Part shown: in pieces, positions 1 through 8,364 of the stretch
Numbering within the stretch: position 1 is the first letter of the stretch
Layout: every line of letters begins with the position of its first letter
Assembly: GCA_022787165.1 (NCBI GenBank)
Contig: JALFVL010000038.1
Coordinates: 1-64,000, forward strand
Source of the DNA: Clostridiales bacterium
Lineage (GTDB): Bacteria; Bacillota; Clostridia; Christensenellales; Aristaeellaceae
Reading direction: 5' to 3'
DNA length: 64,000 nucleotides
Translations under genes and position numbers: made by a program
The notes under the pieces: generated by a model
Told to the model about the DNA's origin: nothing
Database searches by the model: none
What the model saw: only the letters and a program-made list of their open reading frames with translations

Positions 1-1351
1 GGCACTGCATGGCGCGCATGGCGTTTTCGTCGCTCGCCGCGCTGATGGAGAGCGCGATAAGCATCTCGTCGGTATGCAGGCGCGGATTCTGGCTCTTCAT
101 GTAGCCCGTCTTCAGCGTCTGAATCGTACCAATGACCTCGGGGGAAATGAGCTTGATCTCGTCGGGGATGCCGGCCAGCGCCTTGAGCGCGTTGAGCAGC
201 GCCGCTGAGGAGGGGCCGAAGAGATCGGTCGTGCGTCCCGTGACCACCCGGCCGTCGGGCAGCTCGATGGCAGCCGCAGGCATGCCTGTGCGCTCCGCGA
301 CGGCAAGCGCCGCTGGCACGACGCTGTGCATTTCCGGCTCGATGTTGAGCGTGCGCATCAGCAGCTCGATCTTGCCGACCTCGTCGTCCGAGGTCAGGCC
401 CTGACGGCGCAGGCAGGCCGCCTTGAAGTAGCGGCGGATGATCTCCTGCCTGGATGCCTCGCAGCAGGCCTCGTCGTCCGTGATCGAGAAGCCTGCCATG
501 TTGACGCCCATGTCCGTCGGGCTCTTGTAGGGACATTCGCCGTAGATGCGCTCGAAGATCGTGCGCAGCACGGGATAGATCTCGATGTCGCGGTTGTAAT
601 TGACCGTCGTGACGCCGTAGGCCTCCAAATGGAAGGGATCGATCATGTTGACGTCGTTGAGGTCAGCCGTCGCCGCCTCGTAGGCGAGGTTGACCGGATG
701 CTTGAGCGGAAGATTCCAGATCGGGAAGGTCTCAAACTTTGCGTACCCCGCCTTGACGCCGCGCTTGTGCTCATGGTAGAGCTGCGAAAGGCAGGTCGCC
801 ATCTTGCCGCTGCCCGGGCCAGGCGCGGTCACGACGATCAGCGAGCGCGTCGTCTCGATATAATCGTTGCGGCCGTAGCCTTCATCGCTGACGACAAGCT
901 TGAGATCCGCCGGATAATTCGCAATGCGATAGTGGCGATAGACACGCAGGCCCAGCGCCTTCATCCTGTTCTCAAAGACGACGGCGGACGGCTGAGACGC
1001 ATACTGCGTCAGCGCAATGGAGCCGACATACAGCCCAAAGCCGCGAAAGATGTCGATCAGGCGCATGACGTCGGTATCATAGGTGATGCCCAGGTCGCCG
1101 CGCCGCTTGTTCTTTTCAATATCTCCCGCGTTGATGGCGATGACGATTTCCGCCTGATCGCGCAGCTCCAGCAGCATCTTGATCTTGTTGTCCGGCTCAA
1201 AGCCCGGAAGCACACGCGAGGCATGGTAGTCGTCAAAGAGCTTGCCGCCGAACTCAAGATACAGCTTGCCGCCGAACTGCGCAATCCTCTCCCGGATGCG
1301 CTCAGACTGCAGGCGAATATACTTCTGACTGTCAAAACCGATCCTCTTCAT
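1..1351 (-). CDS. DUF1846 family protein, 3' end cut by window edge
   Basis: This frame is absent from the ORF track because its stop lies outside the window. Reverse translation from 1351 gives [12 protein letters not shown] and then the diagnostic DUF1846 segments [56 protein letters not shown] and [12 protein letters not shown]. About 450 codons are present; the family is usually near 500 residues, so only the C-terminal tail is missing. The biochemical role of the family is not established. The glycine-rich [12 protein letters not shown] stretch looks like a nucleotide-binding loop, which is inference. An ATG six codons earlier (1369) has no ribosome site, whereas 1351 has AAGGGA nine bases upstream and matches the usual family N-terminus. 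It lies downstream of the LRR gene on the same strand. Confidence 0.9.
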   Translation of the reverse strand, partial: MKRIGFDSQKYIRLQSERIRERIAQFGGKLYLEFGGKLFDDYHASRVLPGFEPDNKIKMLLELRDQAEIVIAINAGDIEKNKRRGDLGITYDTDVMRLIDIFRGFGLYVGSIALTQYASQPSAVVFENRMKALGLRVYRHYRIANYPADLKLVVSDEGYGRNDYIETTRSLIVVTAPGPGSGKMATCLSQLYHEHKRGVKAGYAKFETFPIWNLPLKHPVNLAYEAATADLNDVNMIDPFHLEAYGVTTVNYNRDIEIYPVLRTIFERIYGECPYKSPTDMGVNMAGFSITDDEACCEASRQEIIRRYFKAACLRRQGLTSDDEVGKIELLMRTLNIEPEMHSVVPAALAVAERTGMPAAAIELPDGRVVTGRTTDLFGPSSAALLNALKALAGIPDEIKLISPEVIGTIQTLKTGYMKSQNPRLHTDEMLIALSISAASDENAMRAMQC

Positions 1352-1438
1352 CTTCTGATTTCCCTTCATCTTAATGTCTGTTGTGCAGTTGCCTCGTTTC
1401 CCCGCTGTCCTCCTGCCGGCGCAGCACGGCAGTCCGGC

Positions 1439-2572
1439 TCACAGCGCCACGGGGCTTCTCCCGGCGTTCACGCCGCCGAACACGCGCAGATTCGGCGCGC
1501 AGCCGTCAAAGGCCAGATCACTGACCCGCGTCGTCGCGGGCATTTTGACAAATGAGAGTCGTGAGCAGCCAAAAAAGGCCATCCGCCCAATGCTGCCCGT
1601 TCCCCAGGGAAGCGTCACCTGCGTCAGGTTTTCGCAGCCGGCAAACGCGCTGTCGCAGACGTGCTCCAGCCCGCGCTCAAAGCTGACGCTCCTCATGGAG
1701 CGGCAGCCAAAGAAGGCGCTCTCCCCAATGGCGCGGACATTGCCGCCAATGACGAGCTGCTCAAGCGTGCCGCAGGCGAAAAACGCCTTGGGCGCGATTT
1801 CGCAGACAGCCCGCCCGCAGAGCTCCCCGGGAATCTCAATTCGGACGGGGCGTTCCTCCCGGGCTCCGAGCACGCGCAGCGAGCCGTCCTCCGTCTCTTC
1901 AAGGACAAGCGTTTCATCCTCCCGCCAGCTTTCGGAATCGTAGCCGATGCCGTTGAGCTGCGCGTACCGCCGGGCCGGCGCATCCTGCGCGCCGTGGAGC
2001 ACGAGCTGCCTGCCGCAGCCAAAGAACGCGCCGCCGCCGATCTGCACGACGCTCGAGGGGATATCCACCCGCGCAAGCGCGGCGCATTTGGAAAAGCACG
2101 ATGGGCCGAGCGCCTGCACCCCCGGCTCGATGCGCACGCGCTCCAGCCCGGCGCATTTGGCAAACGCCAGCGTGCCTACCCGGCCGACGCTCCCCGGGAT
2201 CGTCAGCCGGGTCAGGCGCGAGCAGCCGGAAAAGGCCATTTCGCCGATTTGCCTCAGGCCCTGCGGCAGCGTCACGCGCCGCATCGCCGTGCAGCCCTCA
2301 AACGCCCGGGCGGCAATCGCCGTCACCGGGCAACCGCCAGCCTCGAACTGGATGTCCAGATCGTCTGCTGCTTTGTCGATGCAGCGCACGACGGTCAGCG
2401 TTCCGTCCCCATTGTCCGCCAGCTCGAGCACATGCCGCGCAGCCATCGCGCAGGCAATGCCCGCTGCGGGATGCGTCACATTCTCCCGCGCAGGCGCGCT
2501 TCCCTGCACGCTGGCGCTGAAGCTGTCCTGCCCCAGCGTCTGCATGTCCCCTTTTTTCCTTGTGATGAGCAT
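1439..2572 (-). CDS. BspA-type leucine-rich repeat (LRR_5) protein
   Basis: A 377-residue protein with two blocks of LRR_5 repeats of the form AFxGCxxLxxVxLPxGLxxIGxxAF, for example LTRLTIPGSVGRVGTLAFA and SVSFERGLEHVCDSAFAGC. A non-repeat segment rich in E and D (about residues 200-240) separates the blocks. BspA-like repeats form a solenoid used in protein-protein contacts, often at the surface of host-associated bacteria. Here I see neither a signal peptide nor a sorting motif, so the protein may be cytoplasmic. The ORF-track start at 2647 lies upstream of the predicted transcription start. ATG 2572 follows AAGGAG with seven bases of spacing; ATG 2545 behind AAAGGGGAC is the alternative. 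Confidence 0.85.
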   Translation of the reverse strand: MLITRKKGDMQTLGQDSFSASVQGSAPARENVTHPAAGIACAMAARHVLELADNGDGTLTVVRCIDKAADDLDIQFEAGGCPVTAIAARAFEGCTAMRRVTLPQGLRQIGEMAFSGCSRLTRLTIPGSVGRVGTLAFAKCAGLERVRIEPGVQALGPSCFSKCAALARVDIPSSVVQIGGGAFFGCGRQLVLHGAQDAPARRYAQLNGIGYDSESWREDETLVLEETEDGSLRVLGAREERPVRIEIPGELCGRAVCEIAPKAFFACGTLEQLVIGGNVRAIGESAFFGCRSMRSVSFERGLEHVCDSAFAGCENLTQVTLPWGTGSIGRMAFFGCSRLSFVKMPATTRVSDLAFDGCAPNLRVFGGVNAGRSPVAL

Positions 2573-2618
2573 GTCCTGTCTCCTTGACCGTCCGCCGGAT
2601 TTTGTCACATTTCGCTCT

Positions 2619-2647
2619 ATTATATCATTGCCCGCCCGGATTGGCAA
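2619..2647 (-). promoter_or_regulatory. SigA-type promoter for the LRR gene
   Basis: On the minus strand TTGCCA, a 17-base spacer, then TATAAT. The start point would fall near 2612, about 40 bases before ATG 2572. It is back to back with the SPFH promoter. Confidence 0.75.
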
Positions 2648-2700
2648 TCGGCCTGCGGGAACAACGCGCGAAGTTTTTCCGCGCTTTTTTTCGGTTTCTC

Positions 2701-2729
2701 TTGACAGTCTCCCGCTTCCGTTGTATCAT
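2701..2729 (+). promoter_or_regulatory. SigA-type promoter for the SPFH gene
   Basis: TTGACA, 17 bases, TATCAT, with the start codon about 47 bases downstream. The -35 is perfect consensus. Confidence 0.8.
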
Positions 2730-2776
2730 GATGATATCAAAAAGCTATCATGTAAATCCGAAAGGGAGGGTTCTTT

Positions 2777-3784
2777 ATGGAAAACCGCATCGTTCAGCTG
2801 CCACAGGAGAAGACCTCGCCGCATTTAAACGGCTTTGCCGTGCTTCCCGTCGTGCTCGTCGGCTTTCTCGCCGCTGTTGCCTGCTTTGTGCTGAGCTGCT
2901 TCCGCCTGTCCCGCGCGTCTTATGTTATCGGCGGTGTGCTGCTGGGCGTGGGCATCGCAGGCATGGTCATCTTCCCAATTCTGATGGTGGGCTTCCGCGT
3001 CGTCGGGCCGAACCAGGCCATCGTGCTGACGCTCTTTGGCAAATACTTCGGCACGCTCCGAAAGCCCGGCTTCTACTATGTCAACCCCTTTGCCCTGGCC
3101 AATGCGCCCGCTGCTGCCGCGACCGAAGCAGCCGAGCCTGCCGTGCGCAGAAATGTGAACGGCCTCGAGTTCTCGTCCCTCCTCCGTGCCTCGAAGAAGA
3201 TTTCTCTGAAGACCCGCACGCTGGATAACCGCAAGCAGAAGGTCAACGACGCGCTGGGCAACCCGATCATCATCGGCTCCGTCGTCATCTGGCGCGTCGA
3301 CAACCCGACCGCCGCAGTCTTCTCTGTCGAGAATTTTGAGCAGTACCTGTCCATCCAGTGCGATTCCGTGATTCGCAACATCGCCCGCCTCTACCCCTAT
3401 GACACGATGGAAAATGACGCGGACGAGAAGACCCTGCGTGGCTCGAGCAGTGAGGTCTCCGAAATCATGCAGCAGGAGCTCGCCGAGCGCGTCCGGGATG
3501 CGGGGCTCGTCATCGAGGACGTGCGCATTACCACGCTCGCCTATTCCGATGAGATTGCCGCCGCCATGCTCCAGCGCCAGCAGGCGACCGCTATCATCGC
3601 CGCGCGCCAGAAGATCGTCGAGGGCGCGGTCGGCATGGTCAAAATGGCCATCGACCAGCTCAGTGAGGACGAGGTCGTCGTGCTCGACGAGGAGCGCAAG
3701 GCCGCGATGGTCTCCAACCTGCTTGTCGTCCTCTGCGGCAGCAAGGACGCGCAGCCCGTCGTCAACAGCGGCAGCCTCTACTGA
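2777..3784 (+). CDS. SPFH/Band 7 domain membrane protein
   Basis: A 335-residue protein. Two hydrophobic helices (about 22-44 and 50-75) are followed by an SPFH domain: [62 protein letters not shown] and a C-terminal helical part beginning [17 protein letters not shown] proteins (stomatin, flotillin, HflK/C) oligomerise on membranes and organise or protect membrane protein complexes. The start has AAAGGGAGGG ahead of it and a clear promoter. The gene is followed after 17 bases by a ribbon-helix-helix gene, so the two form one transcript ending at the hairpin at 4072. The specific partner complex cannot be read from sequence. Confidence 0.9.
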   Translation: MENRIVQLPQEKTSPHLNGFAVLPVVLVGFLAAVACFVLSCFRLSRASYVIGGVLLGVGIAGMVIFPILMVGFRVVGPNQAIVLTLFGKYFGTLRKPGFYYVNPFALANAPAAAATEAAEPAVRRNVNGLEFSSLLRASKKISLKTRTLDNRKQKVNDALGNPIIIGSVVIWRVDNPTAAVFSVENFEQYLSIQCDSVIRNIARLYPYDTMENDADEKTLRGSSSEVSEIMQQELAERVRDAGLVIEDVRITTLAYSDEIAAAMLQRQQATAIIAARQKIVEGAVGMVKMAIDQLSEDEVVVLDEERKAAMVSNLLVVLCGSKDAQPVVNSGSLY

Positions 3785-3801
3785 TTCCCGGAGGTGATCC
3801 C

Positions 3802-4059
3802 TTGAACGAACAGGAAATCCGGGAGCGCGAGGCGCAGCTTCAGGCGCGCCTCGCCCGCATCAGCGAGCTGGAAGCCGCCATTCTGCAAAAGGAAAAGGCC
3901 GTCAAGGACAGAGAAAAGGCGAAGAAGCAGGTGCTCCTTCGCCTCTCGCCGTCCCTCTGGGATGAAATTGCCGCCTGGGCGGAGGATGACTTCCGCTCAA
4001 TCAACGCGCAGATCGAATATCTGCTCAGCGAGGCTGTCCGGCACAGGAAAAAACGATAA
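3802..4059 (+). CDS. Arc-like ribbon-helix-helix protein paired with SPFH gene
   Basis: An 85-residue protein: an N-terminal charged coiled coil (about residues 1-40, EREAQLQARLARISELEAA) and then a ribbon-helix-helix fold, KKQVLLRLSPSLWDEIAAWA followed by SINAQIEYLLSEAV, resembling Arc/MetJ repressors. The start is TTG, placed by GGAGGTGAT three bases upstream; no ATG fits. It lies 17 bases after the SPFH stop. Arc-type proteins usually bind DNA as dimers, so it may regulate this operon, but a structural role as the cytoplasmic partner of the SPFH ring is also possible. No toxin gene is adjacent, which argues against a toxin-antitoxin antitoxin. Confidence 0.8.
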   Translation: MNEQEIREREAQLQARLARISELEAAILQKEKAVKDREKAKKQVLLRLSPSLWDEIAAWAEDDFRSINAQIEYLLSEAVRHRKKR

Positions 4060-4071
4060 TGCTGTTTTCGC

Positions 4072-4110
4072 AAAAGGGCATGCGCGGGTCTGCGTATGCC
4101 CCTTTTCTTG
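4072..4110 (+). terminator. Intrinsic terminator after the SPFH-RHH operon
   Basis: AAAAGGGCATGCGC pairs with GCGTATGCCCCTTTT around a short loop and runs into T residues. The following stretch to 4260 holds no gene that I can support. Confidence 0.8.
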
Positions 4111-4260
4111 GCCTCATCCCGCATGGCCGCGCCATAGGCGCTCCCTGCGATTTCCGACGTCTGCATGAGTCGCTGCTCGCGGCGGCTGACTCCCAGCCTC
4201 CAATCTGCCCAAAGGGCCTCATCTCTCAGGCCTCATTCTTCTGCGTTTCTCCTTTGGGGA

Positions 4261-5304
4261 TTACAGATACCGCCCGATTGCCTCGACAACCTCGCCGTTT
4301 TCCGCCGTCACGTCATCCGCGCAGCAGAGCGAATTGAGCACGGCCTCCTGCGTCGCCTCCGCGATCGCCCGGAAGGCGAGCTCGAGCGAATGCTCCGTGA
4401 CCACCTGCTGGGTCAGCACGCGATGCATGCCGCCATGGGGCATCCGGTTGGCCGTCGTAAAGCCGATCATCACGTCGCCGCTGCCGTGGCCGAAGTAGCT
4501 GCCGCAGCGCGCGAGGCCGACCGAGCAGCGCTTGAGAATCCGCCTGAGCTGGCGGTCGCTGACGGGCAGATCCGTCGCGACAATCATCATGATCGACCCG
4601 CGGTCATTGGGCTCCTCCCGCGGCGCAGCCTTCCTCCTGGCGAGAATCTCCTCGCCCAGCCGCCGCCCGCAGACGGTCAGCTCCTCCAGACAGCCGTGGT
4701 TGCTCTGCACGAGGACGCCGAGGGTGTAGGTCTTTCCCGCGATCATCAGCTGACGTGAGGCCGAGCCGATGCCGCCCTTGAGTCCGTGGCAGACCGTGCC
4801 CGCACCCGCGCCGACGTCGCCCTCGTCAAAGTCCTCCACTGCGTCCGCAATCGCCTGCATGACATGCGCCGCCGTCACGGGCCTGTCCTCAATGGCGTTG
4901 AGCGTCGCGTCGTTGCATTCGCCGACAACAGGGTTGATCGAGTGCATCTCCACCCGATCCTCCCGGCACCGCGCGGCCATGTAGCTGACCATCGCATCGT
5001 GAACGATGCCGACGTTGAGCGTGTTGGTCAGCGCAATCGGCGTCTCCAGCGTGCCCAGCTCGTCCACCTGCACAAGCCCCTGCGTCTTGCCAAAGCCATT
5101 GAGAACAAACGACGCCGCCGTGAGCTTGCTTTTGAACATGTTGTCCCCGCAGGGGAGAACGACCGTCACGCCGGTATGATGCCGCGCATCGCGGATGGTC
5201 GCGTGGCCCACGCGGACGCCCGGCACGTCGGTGATCTTGTTGAGTCTTCCCTTCGGCAGCATGCCGACCTGTATGCCGCGATCCGCGGCGCGTTTTGCGT
5301 TCAT
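4261..5304 (-). CDS. P1 (S58, DmpA-type) family peptidase
   Basis: A 347-residue member of the DmpA/L-aminopeptidase family of N-terminal nucleophile hydrolases. Family marks are ITDVPGVRVGHATI near the N-terminus, GVTVVLPCG, LNGFGKTQGLVQVDELG, GAGAGTVCHGLKGGIGSA and HGSGDVMIGFTT. The segment RGSIMMIVATD (about residues 235-245) corresponds to the site where these proteins cut themselves between Gly and Ser; the freed serine (about 237) is the nucleophile. These enzymes remove N-terminal residues, including D-amino acids, from small peptides. The start follows AAGGAT with GGC spacing. It begins two bases after the CapA-like stop, so the two are co-transcribed. The actual substrate is unknown. 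Confidence 0.9.
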   Translation of the reverse strand: MNAKRAADRGIQVGMLPKGRLNKITDVPGVRVGHATIRDARHHTGVTVVLPCGDNMFKSKLTAASFVLNGFGKTQGLVQVDELGTLETPIALTNTLNVGIVHDAMVSYMAARCREDRVEMHSINPVVGECNDATLNAIEDRPVTAAHVMQAIADAVEDFDEGDVGAGAGTVCHGLKGGIGSASRQLMIAGKTYTLGVLVQSNHGCLEELTVCGRRLGEEILARRKAAPREEPNDRGSIMMIVATDLPVSDRQLRRILKRCSVGLARCGSYFGHGSGDVMIGFTTANRMPHGGMHRVLTQQVVTEHSLELAFRAIAEATQEAVLNSLCCADDVTAENGEVVEAIGRYL

Positions 5305-5306
5305 GC

Positions 5307-6617
5307 CTATCCTTCGCCCTCTTCTTCCCGCTTGGATTGTCCTGTGATGTCGCGAACAGCCTGCGCGGCCTCCTTCGCCGCGCTCTGCTCCTGTGCGCTG
5401 AGCGCGGCCAGCGCGGCCGCATTGTCCGTGTCGACGACGCGATAGACCGTCGTCATGTCCACCCTGTCCCGCGCAATGTATACCGGTGTGCAGACGAGCT
5501 CGCCCAGCGTCACACGACGGATGGACGGGTCATAGCTCACGGACAGATGCGCGATCATGCCCGCCGTGTTCTCCGCAGCGCGTGCGTCCGTCAGCAGGCT
5601 GCCCAGGGAATAGCAGACCACCGTCTCATAGTCAAGCCCGTCCGCGCGCGTCACACGCAGACGCTCCGTCTCCAGCACCACATTGGGATGCGTACCCAAA
5701 ATGATGTCCGCACCGGCCTGCGCCAGCGTCACGGCCAGCTGCCGGATCTCCATGGGGGTCTCCTGCTTGTTTTTCGTTCCCCAGTGCGGCAGCACGATGA
5801 CGACATTCGCCCCTGCCGCGCGCGCCTGGCGGATATCGTCGACCATCCGCTGCGCATCGATGGAACAAACCGCCGCGCGCTCCGCCTCCCGCGTCTGCTG
5901 CTTGCCCTCGTCGCTCAGCCCATAGGTATAGGCGAGCACGGCGACCTGCACGCCGTTGACGCCAAAGAGGCTGCTTCCCTGCGCGCTGCCGTTCAGCGAG
6001 ATGCCCGCGCTCGCCATTCCACGGGCTGTCAGCTCGCCGGCCGTCAGCGCCAGGCCTTCATAGCCCTTGTCAAGCGCCCGCTCTGTCGCAAGTGACACGA
6101 GGTCCGCGCCCACGGCGCGAAGCCCATCGAGGATTTGCGGCGGCGTATTGTAGTTTCCGTAGCCCTTTTGCGCACCGGCGGTCGTCGTTTCAAGCGTGAC
6201 GATAGACAGATCCGCGCTGCTGAGCGCGTCGCCGAGTCCCGCAAAGACGGGCTCAAAGTCATAATGGTCGCTTCCCTCCATCGCGCTCTCGCGGATGGCC
6301 TTTGGCGCGTAGACGGTTCCCCCAGCCGAGAGCGTAAACGTGCTCACGGCTGGCACGGGAGATGGCGAGGGCTGCGGCACATCCGCCTGTCGATCCTCTG
6401 TGGGCGAGGTCTGTGGCGCAGCGGCTTCAACCGCCGGCGCCTCCTGCGTCCCGCTCTCCCCGATCGGGAGGGAAAAAAGGACTTCGCTGCGCTCGGTCAG
6501 CCCGTTTCCGGCGATCACGGCCAGAAACACGCCGCATAGAATCAGGACGGCAGCGGTCAGCAACAGCATCAGCAGCGTCCCCAGGGAAACGCGCCGGTGT
6601 GTCCTGCGCTTTTTCAA
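5307..6617 (-). CDS. CapA-like (PGA_cap) membrane-anchored protein with degenerate metal site
   Basis: A 436-residue protein: a basic N-terminus (KKRRTHRRVSLG), one membrane helix (LLMLLLTAAVLILCGVFLAV), a linker rich in A, P and E, and then a CapA/PGA_cap calcineurin-like fold. Recognisable parts are YDFEPVFAGLGDALSSADLS, GLRAVGADLVSLATERALDK, VVIVLPHWGTKN and DIILGTHPNVV. The canonical ligands GD and NNHxLD appear as GG and TERALD here, so several metal ligands are missing and catalysis is doubtful. The start is TTG 6617, set by GGAGGG seven bases upstream; the ORF-track start at 6827 would run through the ferredoxin terminator. It lies outside the membrane by topology and is co-transcribed with the P1 peptidase. 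Confidence 0.82.
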   Translation of the reverse strand: MKKRRTHRRVSLGTLLMLLLTAAVLILCGVFLAVIAGNGLTERSEVLFSLPIGESGTQEAPAVEAAAPQTSPTEDRQADVPQPSPSPVPAVSTFTLSAGGTVYAPKAIRESAMEGSDHYDFEPVFAGLGDALSSADLSIVTLETTTAGAQKGYGNYNTPPQILDGLRAVGADLVSLATERALDKGYEGLALTAGELTARGMASAGISLNGSAQGSSLFGVNGVQVAVLAYTYGLSDEGKQQTREAERAAVCSIDAQRMVDDIRQARAAGANVVIVLPHWGTKNKQETPMEIRQLAVTLAQAGADIILGTHPNVVLETERLRVTRADGLDYETVVCYSLGSLLTDARAAENTAGMIAHLSVSYDPSIRRVTLGELVCTPVYIARDRVDMTTVYRVVDTDNAAALAALSAQEQSAAKEAAQAVRDITGQSKREEEGEG

Positions 6618-6702
6618 GCTCCATCCCTCCTCTGTCGCTTCTTTATAAACAGAAACTCCGGACAGCCCATCATGCCCCCCCGCCCGGAGCCATCCGATCA
6701 AG

Positions 6703-6740
6703 CAAAAAAAGATGCACCCGGAAAAGCTCCGAATGCATCC
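6703..6740 (-). terminator. Intrinsic terminator after the ferredoxin gene
   Basis: Reading the minus strand, GGATGCA pairs with TGCATC across a 19-base arm and loop and is followed by seven T residues. Confidence 0.85.
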
Positions 6741-6753
6741 GCAGTCGCAAGAC

Positions 6754-6924
6754 TCAGGCCTGAGCCGGGGCGCCCACCGGGCAGTTCTCCGCGCACGCAC
6801 CGCAGTCGATGCAGGTGTCCGCATCAATCACGTACTTGCCATCACCCTCGCTGATCGCGCTCACCGGGCAGTTGCCGGCGCAGACGCCGCAAGAGATGCA
6901 ATCGTCAGAAATCTGATAAGCCAT
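6754..6924 (-). CDS. 2[4Fe-4S] ferredoxin, 56 residues
   Basis: Too short for the ORF track. Translation is MAYQISDDCISCGVCAGNCP, a short linker, and a second motif CIDCGACAENCPVGAP. Two CxxCxxCxxxCP clusters mark a clostridial-type 2[4Fe-4S] ferredoxin, a soluble low-potential electron carrier for fermentative oxidoreductases. The start is fixed by GGGAGGTGA at proper distance. The gene stands alone, with its own promoter (6966-6994) and terminator (6703-6740). Confidence 0.95.
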   Translation of the reverse strand: MAYQISDDCISCGVCAGNCPVSAISEGDGKYVIDADTCIDCGACAENCPVGAPAQA

Positions 6925-6965
6925 ACTTTTCACCTCCCGGATAGTCTTTGGGTTTTTCCCGCTTC

Positions 6966-6994
6966 ATTTTAGCACGGTGCATAGGGTTTTGCAA
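6966..6994 (-). promoter_or_regulatory. SigA-type promoter for the ferredoxin
   Basis: Minus strand TTGCAA, 17 bases, TAAAAT, about 42 bases before the ATG. Confidence 0.7.
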
Positions 6995-7032
6995 GGTGAT
7001 TTTCGACTTTTCCCGCAGAATCCGCGCTCTGC

Positions 7033-8364
7033 TCAGAGCAGGTCCTCCGGCTCGTCGCCTTCCGCAAACTCAATTTCCTCGGCAGCGTTTTGTCTCGCCT
7101 GTACCGGGGCTTCCACCGTTTTCTCCTGCGCGGCGGGTTCCTCCGCAATCAGGTCAATCGTCTGCACGGAAGTCTCCGTCTCCTCGAACAGGATGGCGGC
7201 CTCCTCTGCCTGACGCAGGTTCGGTTCTGCCGAACTCCGTTCAGCCTCCGGCGCCATTTCCTGCCGATCTGCCGGCCAGGGCCGCGCCTCAGGCCTGCGC
7301 GGCGCCTGCCCCTGCTGTTCAGGTCTGTCGCCCTGTCCGCCGCGGCGGGGCGGCTTGTCCCCGCGGCGGGGCTTGCGTTCGTCGCCGCTCTCGGGCCGCG
7401 GACGCTCCCTGCGCGCGCCGCCCTCCTGCCTGCGTTCCGCCCGCTCGCCGCGTTCGCCCTTCTCGGGCTTCTCGCCGCGCTCTGGCCGCCGTCCCTTCTC
7501 GGGCTTCTCGCCGCCCTCGGGCTTCTCCGGGTGGGGCGCGGCGCTCTGTGCGTCCTGCGCCGGGCGCAGGCAATCGTCGATCGCGTAATCGCGCAGCTCA
7601 AACGAATCGCCAACCGCAATGCGCACCCGGACGCGCTCCTCAAGCACATTGATCGCGTTGATCGTGCCGACGCCATCGGGCGTGATAATCTCCCTGCCCA
7701 CGCGCGGCATGCGCTTGCGCGTCGTCTCATATTGATCCTGCTCGTATTTCAGGCAGCACATCAGCCGGTCGCAAAGGCCGGAGATTTTGGTCGGATTGAG
7801 CGAGAGATTCTGCTCCTTCGCCATCTTGATGGACACGGGCGTAAAGTCGCCCAGGAAGGAGCGGCAGCAGATCGGCCGCCCGCAGGGGCCGATGCCGCCG
7901 AGCATCTTCGCCTCGTCGCGAACACCGATCTGGCGCAGCTCAATGCGCGTCTTGAAGATACCCGCCAGATTCTTGACCAGCATTCTGAAATCGACGCGCC
8001 CGTTGGCCGTAAAATAGAAGATGATCTTGGAATGATCAAACGCGTATTCAACATCCACCAGCTTCATCTCGAGCTTGTGATCCGCGATGCGCTCCAGCGC
8101 GATGTCGAAGGCATCCTTTTCATATTGCTCGTTTCGCCTCTGAATCGCCAGATCCTGCTCTGTCGCAATGCGGATGATCGGCTTGAGCGGGGAGACGATG
8201 TTCTCGTCCGGCATCTCCATCACGCCGGACATGCACTCGCCCAGCTCCACGCCGCGCGCGGTCTCCGTCACGACGCTCATGCCGGTATGCAGCTCAAGCC
8301 CGTTCGGGTCAAAATCATATAGCTTGCTGGCGCGCTTGAAGCGCACCCTGACTACCATTGCCAC
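7033..8364 (-). CDS. ricT: RicT (YaaT, PSP1 domain) with long disordered tail
   Basis: A 443-residue protein. The first ~265 residues are a PSP1/YaaT domain: VVRVRFKRASKLYDFDPNG, YFTANGRVDFRMLVKNLA, then the cysteine motifs PCGRPICC and CDRLMCCLKYEQ, which bind an Fe-S cluster in the Bacillus RicA-RicF-RicT (Y-) complex. That complex assists RNase Y in mRNA processing and affects sporulation and biofilm formation. The remaining ~175 residues are low complexity, first R/E/G/K/P-rich (EKGERGERAERR) and then acidic, unlike the short tail of Bacillus YaaT. ATG 8358 overlaps the holB stop; GTG 8364 has GGAGG ten bases upstream and is preferred. It is the last gene of darA-holB-ricT. Confidence 0.88.
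   Translation of the reverse strand: MAMVVRVRFKRASKLYDFDPNGLELHTGMSVVTETARGVELGECMSGVMEMPDENIVSPLKPIIRIATEQDLAIQRRNEQYEKDAFDIALERIADHKLEMKLVDVEYAFDHSKIIFYFTANGRVDFRMLVKNLAGIFKTRIELRQIGVRDEAKMLGGIGPCGRPICCRSFLGDFTPVSIKMAKEQNLSLNPTKISGLCDRLMCCLKYEQDQYETTRKRMPRVGREIITPDGVGTINAINVLEERVRVRIAVGDSFELRDYAIDDCLRPAQDAQSAAPHPEKPEGGEKPEKGRRPERGEKPEKGERGERAERRQEGGARRERPRPESGDERKPRRGDKPPRRGGQGDRPEQQGQAPRRPEARPWPADRQEMAPEAERSSAEPNLRQAEEAAILFEETETSVQTIDLIAEEPAAQEKTVEAPVQARQNAAEEIEFAEGDEPEDLL

Noticed and set aside
326-1555. 409-codon plus-strand ORF at the left end.
   Set aside because: Opposite strand encodes clear DUF1846 protein; the ORF has no motif and no ribosome site.
3802-4059. RHH protein as antitoxin of a toxin-antitoxin pair.
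   Set aside because: The partner is a 335-residue SPFH membrane protein, not a toxin, and no small toxin ORF is beside it.
4107-4260. ATCTCTCAGGCC and CCCAAAGGG in the gap, faintly like a glycine riboswitch core; also a hairpin GGCCT/AGGCC within CCCAAAGG/CCTTTGGG arms.
   Set aside because: Conserved AAAAGGAC and GCCGAAGG parts are missing and neither flanking gene is downstream of it; the nested stem may be a weak terminator for the P1 peptidase.
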